Below are positions 40,969 to 50,830 of a stretch of DNA of 64,000 bases, one piece after another. Numbering within the stretch: position 1 is the first letter of the stretch; every line of letters starts with the position of its first letter. The notes below the pieces were generated by a model. The model did not search any database. It was not told where the DNA came from and saw only the letters and a program-made list of their open reading frames with translations. Source of the stretch: Roseivirga spongicola (GTDB lineage: Bacteria; Bacteroidota; Bacteroidia; Cytophagales; Cyclobacteriaceae); contig NZ_LRPC01000012.1 of assembly GCF_001592965.1 (NCBI RefSeq), forward strand, positions 62,001 to 126,000. Reading direction: 5' to 3'. A program made the position numbers and the translations under genes.

Positions 40969-42147
40969 TCAGTTCTTCAATTTAGAATTCGGCCAATTTC
41001 TATTGATTAGAATTGAAGTGATTAAAACGTAAGCGAGGAAGATGAGTGCCATTTTCGATTCCATAAATTCCGGATACCAACTTTCCCATGCTTCCCATTG
41101 CCAGGCTGGGTCGGGAATTGTCTTCCAGATAAAGGTGAGGGGAAGAGAAAGTAGTCCGAGTAAGATCAGCTTTGAGCGGTTGATTTCCTGCAACTCATAG
41201 ATGATCCATGTTGCTATAAAAGGAAAGCCCAAGAAGATGATGCGCGTCATATCGCCACCAGCCAGAATACCAAAGGCCAGATACAAGCCAGAGTACATCA
41301 GTAATAGGTTTCGGGTATTATCGTAGCGATTAGTTTTTCGATAATGGTTAAATGCTAACCAAAGTGCAGGCCCAAAAGCCATCGACATGGCAGCTAACCA
41401 CCTGACTAATTCAAAAGGGTTTAGAATAGCTTCTTTTGCATGATATGCCAAAGTGATAAAGGCGCCTCTTCCTTCTTCAGCAGGAGGAAAGTAGAAGTTG
41501 GCCAAGTATTGTGCAGTTACGGACAATACAATTGCAGCAATGATCAGAGGAACATTATAAAAGCCTTCTTTGGTTCTTCTATCGTGCCAGACAGCATAAA
41601 TGAAAAGTATAATGGGTAAAGCAATAAATGACTCTTTCTGAATGGTGGCTAGTGGTGCGAGCCATAGCAAATGGATGAACTTTCTTTTCAATACGAGCCA
41701 AAGAAAGAGTGCCTGAAAAGTGTAAGTAGGTAAATCCACTGTTATCGGGTCGAAGGCGTTAAGCCGAATCATGCCCGTCCAGTGAAAGATGAGCCAGGTA
41801 AATCCTGTCCAAAACCATTTCAGCTCGAAGCCTAAATCTCTCCAGAGTAGGAAGAGTACGGCTACTGAAAGTAAGCTGAAGATCAGGTTGACATATTGAA
41901 AGGAAGGGATGATGTCCGAGCCAAAAACTGAAGCTATCAATGGTACGAAAACCCGCTGATGAAAAGGGTGAGGCACTTTGTAGTCTTCGCGATAGCCTTT
42001 AAAGTAATCGTAGATATTGCGGTAGTCATTACCATCGAATTGAGGAGCGAAGTCATAGCTCAAAGAAGGTTGAGTCTTCTGGTAAAAGAAAAATGCACCA
42101 AGCGTAAGACCGAGAAAAACGAAAAGCCAGTAGCCCTTAATCCGCAT
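40969..42147 (-). CDS. Polytopic membrane protein of unknown function
   Basis: A 392-residue integral membrane protein with about nine to ten hydrophobic segments. The first is GYWLFVFLGLTLGAFFFY; a periplasmic loop follows with an acidic DFAPQFDGNDYRNIYDYFKG segment. The layout (short N-helix, large first loop with acidic residues, many helices) resembles GT-C-type glycosyltransferases, but I see no diagnostic motif. The frame is open to a TTG at 42168; the ATG at 42147 is preferred. It stands alone with a repeat-filled upstream region. Confidence 0.72.
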   Translation of the reverse strand: MRIKGYWLFVFLGLTLGAFFFYQKTQPSLSYDFAPQFDGNDYRNIYDYFKGYREDYKVPHPFHQRVFVPLIASVFGSDIIPSFQYVNLIFSLLSVAVLFLLWRDLGFELKWFWTGFTWLIFHWTGMIRLNAFDPITVDLPTYTFQALFLWLVLKRKFIHLLWLAPLATIQKESFIALPIILFIYAVWHDRRTKEGFYNVPLIIAAIVLSVTAQYLANFYFPPAEEGRGAFITLAYHAKEAILNPFELVRWLAAMSMAFGPALWLAFNHYRKTNRYDNTRNLLLMYSGLYLAFGILAGGDMTRIIFLGFPFIATWIIYELQEINRSKLILLGLLSLPLTFIWKTIPDPAWQWEAWESWYPEFMESKMALIFLAYVLITSILINRNWPNSKLKN

Positions 42148-42523
42148 AGGGTGAAAATACCAAAACAATCACGTCATGCCGGAAAAATCGTCTATATATT
42201 TTCCAATGGACTATTTTATCTGGTATTTCCTATGGCTTGAGATTCTAGATATTTTTATTCTCTCAAGAAAGTTGAGAATAAAAATTCTGGAATGACGAAT
42301 TAAGCTGTGGTAGATCCCTCGCTCACTCGGGATGAAAACACCCCTAAAACTAATTCAGTGAACTTCCGTCCATTGGTTTAAAGGCTTTTTTACTCACCCT
42401 CCCGATGTCTCGGGAAGGGCTGGGGTAGGAATTAGGTTGATTTGATGAGCTAAAATTGAATGCATTTTTGAATTATTCTCATGGACTCTTCAGATTTAGA
42501 TTGCTAACCCTTTCTTTTGAATC
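42148..42523. repeat. Gene-free stretch with palindromic repeats
   Basis: About 375 bases without a gene. It holds a CGTCAT...ATGACG element (42173-42297) with an inner perfect 12-bp stem (ATTTTTATTCTC at 42251 and GAGAATAAAAAT at 42274). Dispersed element member C (42339-42427) follows, including the split CCCGATGTCTCGGG hairpin. No promoter for dtd was recognised. Confidence 0.65.
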
Positions 42524-42976
42524 ATGATAGCAGTAGTGCAGCGAGTTTCGGAATCGGCAGTGAAAATTGATGGCAAGATAAAAGCCGAGATTGGTATTGG
42601 TGTGATGGTTCTTCTGGGAATAGAAGAGGCCGATAATCAGGAGGATGTAGAGTGGCTCAGTAGGAAGATTTCAAACATGCGCATTTTTGATGATGAAGCT
42701 GGAGTAATGAATAAAAGTCTTCTCGATATTAATGGTGAGGCTTTGGTAATTAGTCAATTTACGTTGCATGCGAGTACTAAGAAGGGGAACAGACCTTCAT
42801 ATATTAAAGCAGCCAGACCAGATGTCGCGATTCCGCTTTATGAGGCTTTCAAAAAGCAATTAGTGACTGATTTAGGAAAAGAGATAGGTTCCGGTGAATT
42901 CGGAGCTGATATGAAAGTATCTTTGGTAAATGATGGTCCAGTCACCATCATCATCGACACAAAAGACAAAAAATAA
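42524..42976 (+). CDS. dtd: D-aminoacyl-tRNA deacylase
   Basis: A 150-residue DTD1-type deacylase that removes D-amino acids from tRNA. The start MIAVVQRVSESAVKIDGK, the SQFTL motif in ALVISQFTLHAS and the GP-Pro-type motif in VSLVNDGPVTIIID are all present. Length is exact for the family. It overlaps the MazG-like gene by one base (TAATG), so the two quality-control enzymes are made from one transcript. Confidence 0.96.
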   Translation: MIAVVQRVSESAVKIDGKIKAEIGIGVMVLLGIEEADNQEDVEWLSRKISNMRIFDDEAGVMNKSLLDINGEALVISQFTLHASTKKGNRPSYIKAARPDVAIPLYEAFKKQLVTDLGKEIGSGEFGADMKVSLVNDGPVTIIIDTKDKK

Positions 42977-43320
42977 TGAGTATGGATAGTAAAGGAATAA
43001 GCGCACTGCAGGAAGAAGTAGATCATTGGATTAAAACAGTGGGAGTTCGATACTTCAATGAATTGACCAATATGGCTCAGTTGAGCGAGGAGGTTGGTGA
43101 AGTAGCGAGAATTATTGCACGCAGATATGGAGAGCAGTCGGAAAAGGAATCTGATAAGTCTAAAGACTTGGGCGAAGAATTAGCCGATGTGCTTTTTGTG
43201 TTGGTCTGCTTGGCCAACCAAACAGGAACTGACCTTCAAGCTGCTTGGGAAAAGCGAATGGAGAAAAAAACTTCTCGAGATAAGGATAGACACAAGAATA
43301 ATGAAAAGCTAAAGAAGTAG
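42976..43320 (+). CDS. MazG-like nucleotide pyrophosphohydrolase
   Basis: A 114-residue all-alpha NTP pyrophosphohydrolase. The metal ligands follow the family pattern: LSEEVGEVARIIARR (E-x2-E) and DLGEELADVLFVLVCLANQ (E-x2-D). Members hydrolyse non-canonical or damaged nucleotides. The protein is short, with a single MazG domain and a basic tail (SRDKDRHKNNEKLKK). It is coupled to dtd upstream. Confidence 0.9.
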   Translation: MSMDSKGISALQEEVDHWIKTVGVRYFNELTNMAQLSEEVGEVARIIARRYGEQSEKESDKSKDLGEELADVLFVLVCLANQTGTDLQAAWEKRMEKKTSRDKDRHKNNEKLKK

Positions 43321-43354
43321 AATTTTACTTTCTTTGATAACCAAAAGAAAAACC

Positions 43355-44209
43355 ATGAAAAAACTAATTTGCCTAAGCCTAATGTTTGTATCGCTTGCTG
43401 CCTTTGCGCAAAAGCCTTACGAATATAACCTGTCTGCTGGAGATAAATTTGAGGTCTCTGTAGATATGGTTCAGAATATCGAACAAAACGTAATGGGACA
43501 GAGTGCAGAAACGCAACAAGATGTAAACTCTGTAGACCTTTTCGAGGTGCTCTCTGTTTCCAATGGAATTTATACTATTAAGTCTACAGCTATTTCTAGA
43601 AAGGTATCTATCAGTGCGCCAATGATGTCTATGGAAATGAACTCTGATGGAGAAGCTCAAACAGACTTGCCTTTTAAAGTAATGGCGGGTAAAACGTTTC
43701 AGTTTACCATGAATAAAAAAGGTGAAGTGTTACAAGTTATGGGCTTGGACAAAGTTAGAGCAGCCATGAAAGATGAGCTTGCTGGGACACCTTTTGCTGC
43801 TCAGGTAGATCAGCTGACGGCAACTTATCAAGACGAATTTATCAAAGGTACACTAGATAGCCAGTTCAATATTTACCCTAAAACCAAGCAAGACACATGG
43901 GATAAGTCGGTGTCACTTGTTATGAATAATGCGCCAGTAGAAACAGTGGTGAACTTTGCTTACACAGGTGCTAATCAGATTACTGGAACCGGAGATGTAA
44001 CTATGAAGGGAGAGCAAGAGCAAATGGGGATGACGGTTTCTTCAGATCTTTCTGGGAAGCAATCTTCAGTGTTTGACATCGATGCTAAAACAGGCTTGCC
44101 TGCTAAAGTAACGGTTAGCCAAGATGTATCTGGTAATATGTCTGCTCAAGGAATGGACATTCCAATGAAGTTAAAGACAAATGCCACTACCTCTATTACT
44201 ATGAAGTAA
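43355..44209 (+). CDS. Exported DUF6263-like protein
   Basis: A 284-residue exported protein. The ATG at 43355 gives a clean signal peptide (KKLICLSLMFVSLAAFAQ); an earlier in-frame start at 43334 would add seven residues before it. The mature part is mostly beta strands with a repeated style of amphipathic segments (YNLSAGDKFEVSVDMVQNIEQNVMG) as in DUF6263. The function is unknown; periplasmic lipid or ligand binding would fit the fold. An inverted repeat follows 6 bases after the stop. Confidence 0.75.
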   Translation: MKKLICLSLMFVSLAAFAQKPYEYNLSAGDKFEVSVDMVQNIEQNVMGQSAETQQDVNSVDLFEVLSVSNGIYTIKSTAISRKVSISAPMMSMEMNSDGEAQTDLPFKVMAGKTFQFTMNKKGEVLQVMGLDKVRAAMKDELAGTPFAAQVDQLTATYQDEFIKGTLDSQFNIYPKTKQDTWDKSVSLVMNNAPVETVVNFAYTGANQITGTGDVTMKGEQEQMGMTVSSDLSGKQSSVFDIDAKTGLPAKVTVSQDVSGNMSAQGMDIPMKLKTNATTSITMK

Positions 44210-44215
44210 TTGTAA

Positions 44216-44240
44216 GGGGAGGATGAAACTATTCCTCCCC
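44216..44240 (+). terminator. Stem-loop after the DUF6263-like gene
   Basis: GGGGAGGA pairs perfectly with TCCTCCCC around TGAAACTAT. The tail AATAATTTG is only weakly T-rich, so efficiency is uncertain. Confidence 0.55.
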
Positions 44241-44280
44241 AATAATTTGTTAGCACTCATAATTCTCAACAACACTGGTC

Positions 44281-45057
44281 ATGTTAATTCTAGAAATTAT
44301 AGGAATCGTTCTTCTGGCATTCCTGGTGCTCAATGTCATTCTTTACTTTGTTGAGCCTAGCCTTATAGCTATTACATTTTCATTAGTGCTACGTCTATTT
44401 TTTAGGAATCCGCCTATGGTGGACATGGAAAAGCATTTTAAGGCACATCAAATACTGAAAGATAACTGGAAGGTTATTCAAGAAGAACTATTAGAGGTGC
44501 TGAGAGATGAAAAAAGTATCCCTAAGTTTCACGAAGTAGATAAAATTCAGAGATTTATTAATGATGGTGATAAGTCGCCTTGGAGAGTGTTCATGTTTAA
44601 GGCTTATGACAACTGGCAAGAAAAGAATTGCGAGAAAGCGCCTAAAACTACCGCTCTGTTAAAGCAAGTGCCAGAAATTACCACGGCCATGTTCTCTATT
44701 TTAGGGCCTCAAAAGCATATTCCACCTCACAACGGTTTTTACAAAGGAGTTTACAGATATCATTTAGCGCTGATAATTCCCAAAGAAGGTGAGTGCTACA
44801 TTGTAAATGGTGGTCAGAGGTACGATTGGAAAGAAGGTGAAGACGTACTTTTTGACGATACGTACAAGCACGCAGTATGGAATGCTACCGATGAAACTAG
44901 GGTTGTCCTTTTCTGTGATGTTTTCCGTACAGACCTCCCAAAGATTTTCCAACCTGTGAACAGATGGGTGTATGGCTTAAGAGAAAAAAGCCAAAGGCTT
45001 CAGTCTGTTCTTAAAAAGGCCGAGGTACAGGTGGATTTAAAGCCACAAGCAAGTTAA
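44281..45057 (+). CDS. Aspartyl/asparaginyl beta-hydroxylase family protein
   Basis: A 258-residue 2-oxoglutarate/Fe(II)-type oxygenase with an N-terminal membrane helix (residues 4-30). The double-stranded beta-helix core is seen in IPPHNGFYKGVYRYHLALIIP, with the first metal histidine and the oxoglutarate arginine, and in DDTYKHAVWNATDETRVVLFCDVFR, with the distal histidine. The acidic ligand is weak, as in many members of this family. Bacterial relatives act on lipid A or on unknown targets. It follows the DUF6263-like gene by 71 bases. Confidence 0.86.
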   Translation: MLILEIIGIVLLAFLVLNVILYFVEPSLIAITFSLVLRLFFRNPPMVDMEKHFKAHQILKDNWKVIQEELLEVLRDEKSIPKFHEVDKIQRFINDGDKSPWRVFMFKAYDNWQEKNCEKAPKTTALLKQVPEITTAMFSILGPQKHIPPHNGFYKGVYRYHLALIIPKEGECYIVNGGQRYDWKEGEDVLFDDTYKHAVWNATDETRVVLFCDVFRTDLPKIFQPVNRWVYGLREKSQRLQSVLKKAEVQVDLKPQAS

Positions 45058-45126
45058 TGCCATAGTTGTTTTTGTTGGTCAGCCTACCTGTTTTAAAGGT
45101 GTGCATATCGGTAGCATTAAAGATTC

Positions 45127-45588
45127 CTAATTGCGGTTTTGTTCAAGACGATTGATCATTTTCTTCATCTGATCAATTTCTTTTTCTTGAGCCTTGATAA
45201 TTTCAATAGCCAGTTGTTTTACTTCAGGGTCTTTTAAGTCAGCATTATTGCTTGTAAGTATGGCAATAGAATGATGAGGTATCATAGCCCTCATCCATTT
45301 GACATCGTCAATAGGAACTTGCTGCCTTACTAAAAATGTCGAAACAGAAATTAGCATAACACTGCCAACAATTATAAGGCTGTTCTTCATTCTGTTCTTG
45401 TACATGTTTTTCATAAACAGGAACATGATGATAGCCATTCCACCAAGCCCAATGAAGGTCATGTACATTCGTGTCCAACTGAAATATACATGGTTGAACT
45501 CATATGTATTGAAATACATAGTCAAATACATTGAAATAGCTGAACAAAATAGCATCAAGATAAACCGAGTATAATTAGCACTTTTCAT
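45127..45588 (-). CDS. DUF305 membrane protein
   Basis: A 153-residue protein with three N-terminal membrane helices (about residues 8-24, 33-56 and 68-88) and a C-terminal DUF305 part. The latter shows WMRAMIPHHSIAILTSNNADLKDPEVKQLA, in which the HH pair and spaced acidic residues may bind metal. Related genes often sit near copper-handling loci, but none is seen here. The gene is convergent with the hydroxylase gene, and its upstream region is a long repeat-rich gap. Confidence 0.84.
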   Translation of the reverse strand: MKSANYTRFILMLFCSAISMYLTMYFNTYEFNHVYFSWTRMYMTFIGLGGMAIIMFLFMKNMYKNRMKNSLIIVGSVMLISVSTFLVRQQVPIDDVKWMRAMIPHHSIAILTSNNADLKDPEVKQLAIEIIKAQEKEIDQMKKMINRLEQNRN

Positions 45589-46108
45589 GAAAAAGAATGT
45601 TGATATGAACTGTCTTATTAACAGGGGCAGGGCTATTATGTTAGATTAATTATGCCTTGGAGGGTGCTTTTTAGTCCAATAGTTCTATTAATAATAGGAA
45701 ATAGCCATGGGTGCTGGGTAGTTTGGTTGGCAGTTATCCGTTAATCGGGAATCAGAAATCAGTACCGGATCCGTCATTGAGAGGCGCAAAATGAACGTAG
45801 TGGAATTTTGCAACGAAGCAATCTCTCTGTTAAGATGCAGAGTGCAAAGAACTGGTTGATTGACCGCGTCATAAGTTTGACTTAGGTCAAATTTTCCCCT
45901 CGAAAAACAGCTTCAGAGGGAGTAGAAGATAATGACGGATTAATCCCTTTGTTGAGGCTCAGACAGCCCATGACTGACGGATTGCCACGTCATGAATCCT
46001 TACTGGCGTAGGATTCATTTCTCGCATTGACGGAATCGATTGATAAAGTGAATTAATGACTTGATTAATAAGTTCTTTGCGAACTTAGCTTTCTATGCGG
46101 ATAAACCC
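45589..46108. repeat. Gene-free stretch of about 520 bases with dispersed repeats
   Basis: No convincing ORF. It contains GTCATTGAGAGGCGCAAAAT... with ...GCAACGAAGCAATCTC, a well-known extragenic repeat type (from 45772). An AATGACGG-bounded tract (to about 45937) and a second CTGACGG...TTGACGG tract (45972-46032) follow, the latter with a perfect stem ATGAATCCT/AGGATTCAT around TACTGGCGT. The upstream DUF305 promoter must lie at the left end. Confidence 0.6.
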
Positions 46109-46807
46109 TTAAACCACCAACTCCCCATTCTTCAATTTCGGTACTACATCAAACTCATTGCAACGAGAGCAGTACTCGATATCTTTTAGTATTCCGAATT
46201 TAGAGAGACGCTTGGCATGGTTACTTCGGCTAATGAAGTAGTAAGGGTCTTTTCCCATCGACTGGTAAAGATAGAAAGCCGCAGTGGCAGCATCAGAGTC
46301 AAACTCTGCTTGCTTTTTCAGACCATCTAAAACAGCTCCAGCAAAAAGGCTATCTTCTAAGTTGTATTTTCCTTTCCAGCCAGCGCAGAAAAGCAAGATG
46401 TCTCGCTTTGATTTAGACAGGTGATTAACTACCGCTTTTAAGTTTAGGAATGCCCCAATAATTACCTCAGGAGCATCTTTTGAAAGGTATAAGGCTCTTG
46501 TTCCATTGGTTGTAGTGGTGGCTATTTTCTGCCCTTTCAGGCTCTTTTCCATATAGTCGAAAGGAGAGTTACCTAAGTGGAATTGTGGGAGTTTTTCTCC
46601 ATTTCTTTCTCCTGCCATTACATAGCCCTGAGCACCTAATGCTTCACATTCCTCTACTGAGGCAACAGGAGTAATACTAGCCACTCCAGAACCCAAGCCT
46701 GCTACCATACAAGATGTAGCTCTTAGCACATCAATCACCACAACGGTTTTATCGCTTACATCAAATTGATGAATCAATTCTGGGGTGTAACAAACGTCTA
46801 TGTTCAT
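46109..46807 (-). CDS. comB: 2-phosphosulfolactate phosphatase
   Basis: A 232-residue ComB-family phosphatase. VVVIDVLRATSCMVAGLGSGV near the N-terminus, VMAGERNGEKLPQFHLGNSPF in the middle and ATTTTNGTRAL with LLFCAGWKGKYNLEDSLFAG are all diagnostic. In methanogens it makes sulfolactate for coenzyme M. In Bacteroidota it most likely contributes to sulfolactate or sulfonolipid precursors such as capnine, common in gliding Cytophagales; that role is inferred. No other sulfonate gene is adjacent. Confidence 0.9.
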   Translation of the reverse strand: MNIDVCYTPELIHQFDVSDKTVVVIDVLRATSCMVAGLGSGVASITPVASVEECEALGAQGYVMAGERNGEKLPQFHLGNSPFDYMEKSLKGQKIATTTTNGTRALYLSKDAPEVIIGAFLNLKAVVNHLSKSKRDILLFCAGWKGKYNLEDSLFAGAVLDGLKKQAEFDSDAATAAFYLYQSMGKDPYYFISRSNHAKRLSKFGILKDIEYCSRCNEFDVVPKLKNGELVV

Positions 46808-46908
46808 TAAATAAGGGTAATGTTCTTTTGTTTAGTTGTGCCCAATGTTGAGGGCGTCATTCTGAGCTTGTTTCAGAGCCTTAGTGTAGAAGCTCCTGAA
46901 ATAAATTT

Positions 46909-46943
46909 AGGGTGATGTTTCTTTTGAGGGTTCACATCACCCT
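46909..46943 (-). terminator. Stem-loop after gcvT
   Basis: AGGGTGATGT pairs perfectly with ACATCACCCT. On the minus strand it is followed by AAATTTATT, a weak T-run, 10 bases beyond the gcvT stop. Confidence 0.6.
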
Positions 46944-46952
46944 TTTATTGTT

Positions 46953-48041
46953 TTATTTCTTAACGAAAGGTAGTTTTACTACTTCGGCTTTAAGTCTTCT
47001 ATTTCTTACGGCAACCATTATTTCGGTTCCAGCTTTAGCAAATTCTTTCTTTACATAACCAAGACCAATGCCAACTCCAAGTGTTGGAGACTGACTACCA
47101 GAGGTTACTTCTCCGATTACGTTTTCTTCAGCATCCATTAACTCATAATGGCTTCTAGGAATACCTTTGTCAATCATTTTGAAGGCTACTAACTTGGTGT
47201 CAACGCCTTCTTCTTTGTCTTTCTTAATGCCTTCGCTGTTGGTGAATTCTTTAGTGAATTTGGTTACCCAACCTAAACCAGCTGCAATTGGAGACGTTTC
47301 ATCGGTGATGTCATTTCCATAAAGGCAGTAACCCATTTCAAGCCTTAAAGTGTCTCTTGCACCGAGGCCAATTGGTTTAATATCGAATTCAGCCCCCGCT
47401 TCAAAAATCTGTTTCCAAACAGTCTCTGCATGGTCATTGTGAACGTAGATTTCGAAACCACCAGCTCCCGTATAACCCGTTGCCGAGATAATAACGTGGT
47501 CAACACCTGCCATTGGTCCAACAACAAAGTTGTAGAACTTAATCTCAGAAAGGTCAACACTAGTAAGTTTTTGTAAGCTTTCTACAGCTTTTGGACCTTG
47601 TACTGCAAAAAGTGAATAGCCGTCTGAAACGTTTTTCATATTCACACCTTTGGTGTTGAATTGGCTAATCCAGTTCCAGTCTTTTTCAATATTGGAAGCA
47701 TTCACTACCAACATGTATTTAGTTTCGTTGAAACGGTAAACCAAAAGGTCGTCTACTATACCGCCATTCTTGTTAGGAAGGTATGAATACTGAGCTTGAC
47801 CATCAACTAACTTAGAAGCGTCATTACTGGTAACTCTTTGGATTAAATCTAGCGCATCTGGGCCTTCTAGAACAAACTCACCCATGTGTGAAACATCAAA
47901 AACACCTACACCATTTCTTACGGTGTTATGTTCTTCAATATCAGATGAATATCTCACCGGCATGTTGTATCCGGCAAATGGAACCATCTTGGCTCCAAGG
48001 CTTTCGTGAAGGTCGTTTAATGCTACTTTTTTCAATTCCAT
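46953..48041 (-). CDS. gcvT: Aminomethyltransferase (glycine cleavage T protein)
   Basis: A 362-residue T protein that transfers the methylene group from the H-protein-bound intermediate to tetrahydrofolate. The N-terminal [36 protein letters not shown] and the folate-site region [20 protein letters not shown] are diagnostic. The C-terminal barrel follows ([16 protein letters not shown]). Length is normal. The P and H proteins are not nearby, as is usual in this phylum. A TACTTTTG box lies 20 bases upstream. Confidence 0.96.
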   Translation of the reverse strand: MELKKVALNDLHESLGAKMVPFAGYNMPVRYSSDIEEHNTVRNGVGVFDVSHMGEFVLEGPDALDLIQRVTSNDASKLVDGQAQYSYLPNKNGGIVDDLLVYRFNETKYMLVVNASNIEKDWNWISQFNTKGVNMKNVSDGYSLFAVQGPKAVESLQKLTSVDLSEIKFYNFVVGPMAGVDHVIISATGYTGAGGFEIYVHNDHAETVWKQIFEAGAEFDIKPIGLGARDTLRLEMGYCLYGNDITDETSPIAAGLGWVTKFTKEFTNSEGIKKDKEEGVDTKLVAFKMIDKGIPRSHYELMDAEENVIGEVTSGSQSPTLGVGIGLGYVKKEFAKAGTEIMVAVRNRRLKAEVVKLPFVKK

Positions 48042-48060
48042 TTCTTTCTCGTTTACCCGA

Positions 48061-48068
48061 CAAAAGTA
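48061..48068 (-). promoter_or_regulatory. Candidate -7 box of gcvT
   Basis: TACTTTTG on the minus strand matches TAnnTTTG and lies 20 bases before the start codon. The -33 region has no TTG. Confidence 0.45.
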
Positions 48069-48188
48069 AGCATTGAGCTATAAAAATATCATGCGAACCT
48101 CATTTATTATAAGCAGTGGTTTTGCATGCAACCAAATCATATTTCCTGTCGTCTTTTTAACAGTCAAACCAAAAACTCAATTAACAAC

Positions 48189-50570
48189 ATGTTTCAGAAT
48201 TTTTTAAAAGTAACAGTCAGGAGTCTGCTGAAGAGCAAGGTGTTTGTTTTCATTAATATAGTCGGATTAGGCTTGGCACTAGCCTGTTGTATTATTGCCT
48301 TCCTCAATTATGAATTCGCCCAAACGTTCGATAGGCAGCACGAGAATTTTAGTGAGCTTTATGAAGTCTCTGTTCGAATAGATCAGAACGGAGCAGAGGT
48401 GCCTCATGGTTATGTGCCTATGCCTTTGGGGCCCGCAATTAAAGTTGAAAACCCTTCCATAGAAAGAGTGAGCCGTTTTGAAAGAGCGGGAGTCACCATT
48501 AAAAAAGGTGATAACGTCTTCAATAGGTCAATGGCCTTTGTAGATGAAGATTTTCTGAAGATGTTCAGCTTTCCCATGCTTCATGGTAATGCCGATAGTT
48601 ACAGTGAGCTTTCCACAGTACTTATTTCAGAAAAGGTAGCTGTTTCCCTTTTTGGGAGAGAAAATGCCGTTGGAGAAACTATTGAATTGGTAGTGTCTGA
48701 AAGACCAAATCTGTTCTTAACAGTAGGAGGCGTCTTTGAAGAACCAGGTCTGCAAAGTTCTTTGCGCTTTCAATTGATAGCCGATTTCGAGAATTTCTAT
48801 AGAAACTTCAATGTGGAGAAAGGAGATTGGACTCGGTTTGTTGACGGGCTATTCATTCAAACCAATGATGAATCTATAGCTGAAAATTTACCTTCAGCAC
48901 TCCAGAAATATGCCGCAATTCAGGCCGAAGTAAGGAAAGATTTACCCGCCAGCAGCTTCTGGATTACCCCAATGAAAGATGTTGCTTTTGTACAAAGAGA
49001 CTATAATGCTACCAACTTAGGGAATGAAACATTGCACCCAGCACATATTTTGGCCCCTAATGTAATGGCATTGCTCATTTTACTTTTGGCGTGCTTCAAC
49101 TTTACAAATACCGCCATAGCCATGTCTAATAAGCGCCTGAAGGAAATTGGTGTGAGAAAGACAGTGGGTGGCTCTAGAGCTCAATTGGTGTTTCAGTTTT
49201 TGGGCGAAAATTTGGTTTTATGTCTGCTAGCATTAGTTATAGGGCTTCTTTTTTCGCTCTGGCTGGTAGATAAGTACAATGGTATGTGGGCGAACCTAGA
49301 TATACAGGTCACACTTTTAAATAACCCAGGAATGCTGATCTTTCTCGTGGCTACTTTAATAGGAACAGCACTTTTAGCAGGAGGGTACCCTGCCATATTT
49401 GTGAGTAGATATAAGCCTGTTGCTATACTTAGAGGAACACTTCGGGTGGGGTCTTCTAGTGTTCTATCGAAGGTGTTATTAGGCTTTCAGATGCTCATTT
49501 CTGTAATGGCTTTAGTCTTCGGGTTTACTTTTTTGCAGAACTCTAGTTTCCAAGAAAATATGGATATGGGGTATGAGAAACAAGGAATAGTGATGGCTCC
49601 ATTAAGTACTCCGCAAGAAGCAGAGCGGTTTAAATTGGCTGTTCAGGCCAACCCTCTAATAGAAAGTATGGCAGTTACTAATGGTCATGTAGCGTGGAGT
49701 TCTTACCAAAGAGAAGTGAAGACTGGAGATAATCAGGCTAATGTAATGGTGCTAGATGTAGGGCCAAATTACATGGAGACTTTAGAGTTTAAGCTGTTAG
49801 AAGGGAGGCTTTTCACACCGCAAAACCAAGAGTCTGATAAGCTAGGCAGTATAGTTATTAATGAAAAATTTGCAGCTAGATTTGGATGGGATAACCCGAT
49901 AGGCCAAAGAATTACATTCACCGATAACAATCAATATGCGGTCGTTGGTATGGTGAAAGACTTTTATCAGTTTGGGGTTTGGGGAACCATAGACCCTGTC
50001 ATGTTCAGGTTAAGAGATGAAAGCGATTTGAGCATGGTAATTGCCAAGACTACTCCTGAGCAAGAAGCGGCTGTAAAAGACTATTTTGAAAAAGTATGGG
50101 GTGAAGTTATTTCGAATAGACCTTCAGATGTTTGGACTCACGAAGTTAGCGTTTTGGGAGAAGCCAGAGATATCAATAAAAACATCGTTCAGATGTTTCT
50201 CTTCCTTGCGGTAATTGCAGTTGTACTTTCCGCTATAGGTTTGTTTACACTAGTATCAATTAATATTCAGAGCAGAACCAAAGAAATCGGAATTAGGAAA
50301 GTATTGGGAGCCTCCATTGCTCGCATTACAACACTTATCAACAAACCCTTCCTGATTATAGTAGGTATTGCTTCTCTTCTGGGTGGAGGAATTGGTATTT
50401 ATGTTTCGTCTATGCTTATGAGTAGTATTTGGACTTACCACGTTACTCCAGGAATTATTAGTGCTTTGGTGCCCATAGTAGTTATTCTATTAGTGGCATT
50501 ACTCTCAATTTCAGGTAAGGTTATTAACGCAGCACGAAGAAATCCGGTAGAGTCGTTGAGGTACGAATAG
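48189..50570 (+). CDS. MacB/FtsX-type ABC transporter permease
   Basis: A 793-residue permease with two FtsX domains. The N-terminal MFQNFLKVTVRSLLKSKVFVFINIVGLGLALACC is the typical Bacteroidota start, followed by a large periplasmic MacB_PCD domain, then three helices (ending near residue 385), a second periplasmic part and three last helices (AVIAVVLSAIGLFTLV and after). KEIGIRKVLGAS appears near the end and KEIGVRKTVGGS in the first half. The frame is open to an ATG at 48126, but the start at 48189 matches the family. The matching ATPase is not adjacent; a LolD-like ATPase lies at 60384. Confidence 0.9.
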   Translation: MFQNFLKVTVRSLLKSKVFVFINIVGLGLALACCIIAFLNYEFAQTFDRQHENFSELYEVSVRIDQNGAEVPHGYVPMPLGPAIKVENPSIERVSRFERAGVTIKKGDNVFNRSMAFVDEDFLKMFSFPMLHGNADSYSELSTVLISEKVAVSLFGRENAVGETIELVVSERPNLFLTVGGVFEEPGLQSSLRFQLIADFENFYRNFNVEKGDWTRFVDGLFIQTNDESIAENLPSALQKYAAIQAEVRKDLPASSFWITPMKDVAFVQRDYNATNLGNETLHPAHILAPNVMALLILLLACFNFTNTAIAMSNKRLKEIGVRKTVGGSRAQLVFQFLGENLVLCLLALVIGLLFSLWLVDKYNGMWANLDIQVTLLNNPGMLIFLVATLIGTALLAGGYPAIFVSRYKPVAILRGTLRVGSSSVLSKVLLGFQMLISVMALVFGFTFLQNSSFQENMDMGYEKQGIVMAPLSTPQEAERFKLAVQANPLIESMAVTNGHVAWSSYQREVKTGDNQANVMVLDVGPNYMETLEFKLLEGRLFTPQNQESDKLGSIVINEKFAARFGWDNPIGQRITFTDNNQYAVVGMVKDFYQFGVWGTIDPVMFRLRDESDLSMVIAKTTPEQEAAVKDYFEKVWGEVISNRPSDVWTHEVSVLGEARDINKNIVQMFLFLAVIAVVLSAIGLFTLVSINIQSRTKEIGIRKVLGASIARITTLINKPFLIIVGIASLLGGGIGIYVSSMLMSSIWTYHVTPGIISALVPIVVILLVALLSISGKVINAARRNPVESLRYE

Positions 50571-50639
50571 AGAAAGCGGAATATGTCAGCTTTTTTGATG
50601 AATTAATCGGCTCATCAGTATGATGTTTTTTGCAGGTTT

Positions 50640-50830
50640 GAGGCTTACTTTTCTTTTGATTCTCCAAAAGAAAAAGCGACCAACATCAAAACCATCTAGG
50701 TTGTGGATTGCCTTTAGTAGCTTTATCAGTCGATGGTCACGTTCCGATATTTATAGGGATTGGAGCCCAACCCTTGTAGATGTAATTATTATATTTTACA
50801 ATGGTCTGTGGACAATCGTCCATGGACCAC
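50640..50830. repeat. Intergenic inverted repeats between ABC permease and rnhB
   Basis: A near-perfect hairpin (CTTTTCTTTTG / CAAAAGAAAAAG) and an imperfect one (GGTCTGTGGAC / GTCCATGGACC) lie in this 260-base gap. Both types are frequent in Bacteroidota intergenic DNA. No gene is convincing here. Confidence 0.5.
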
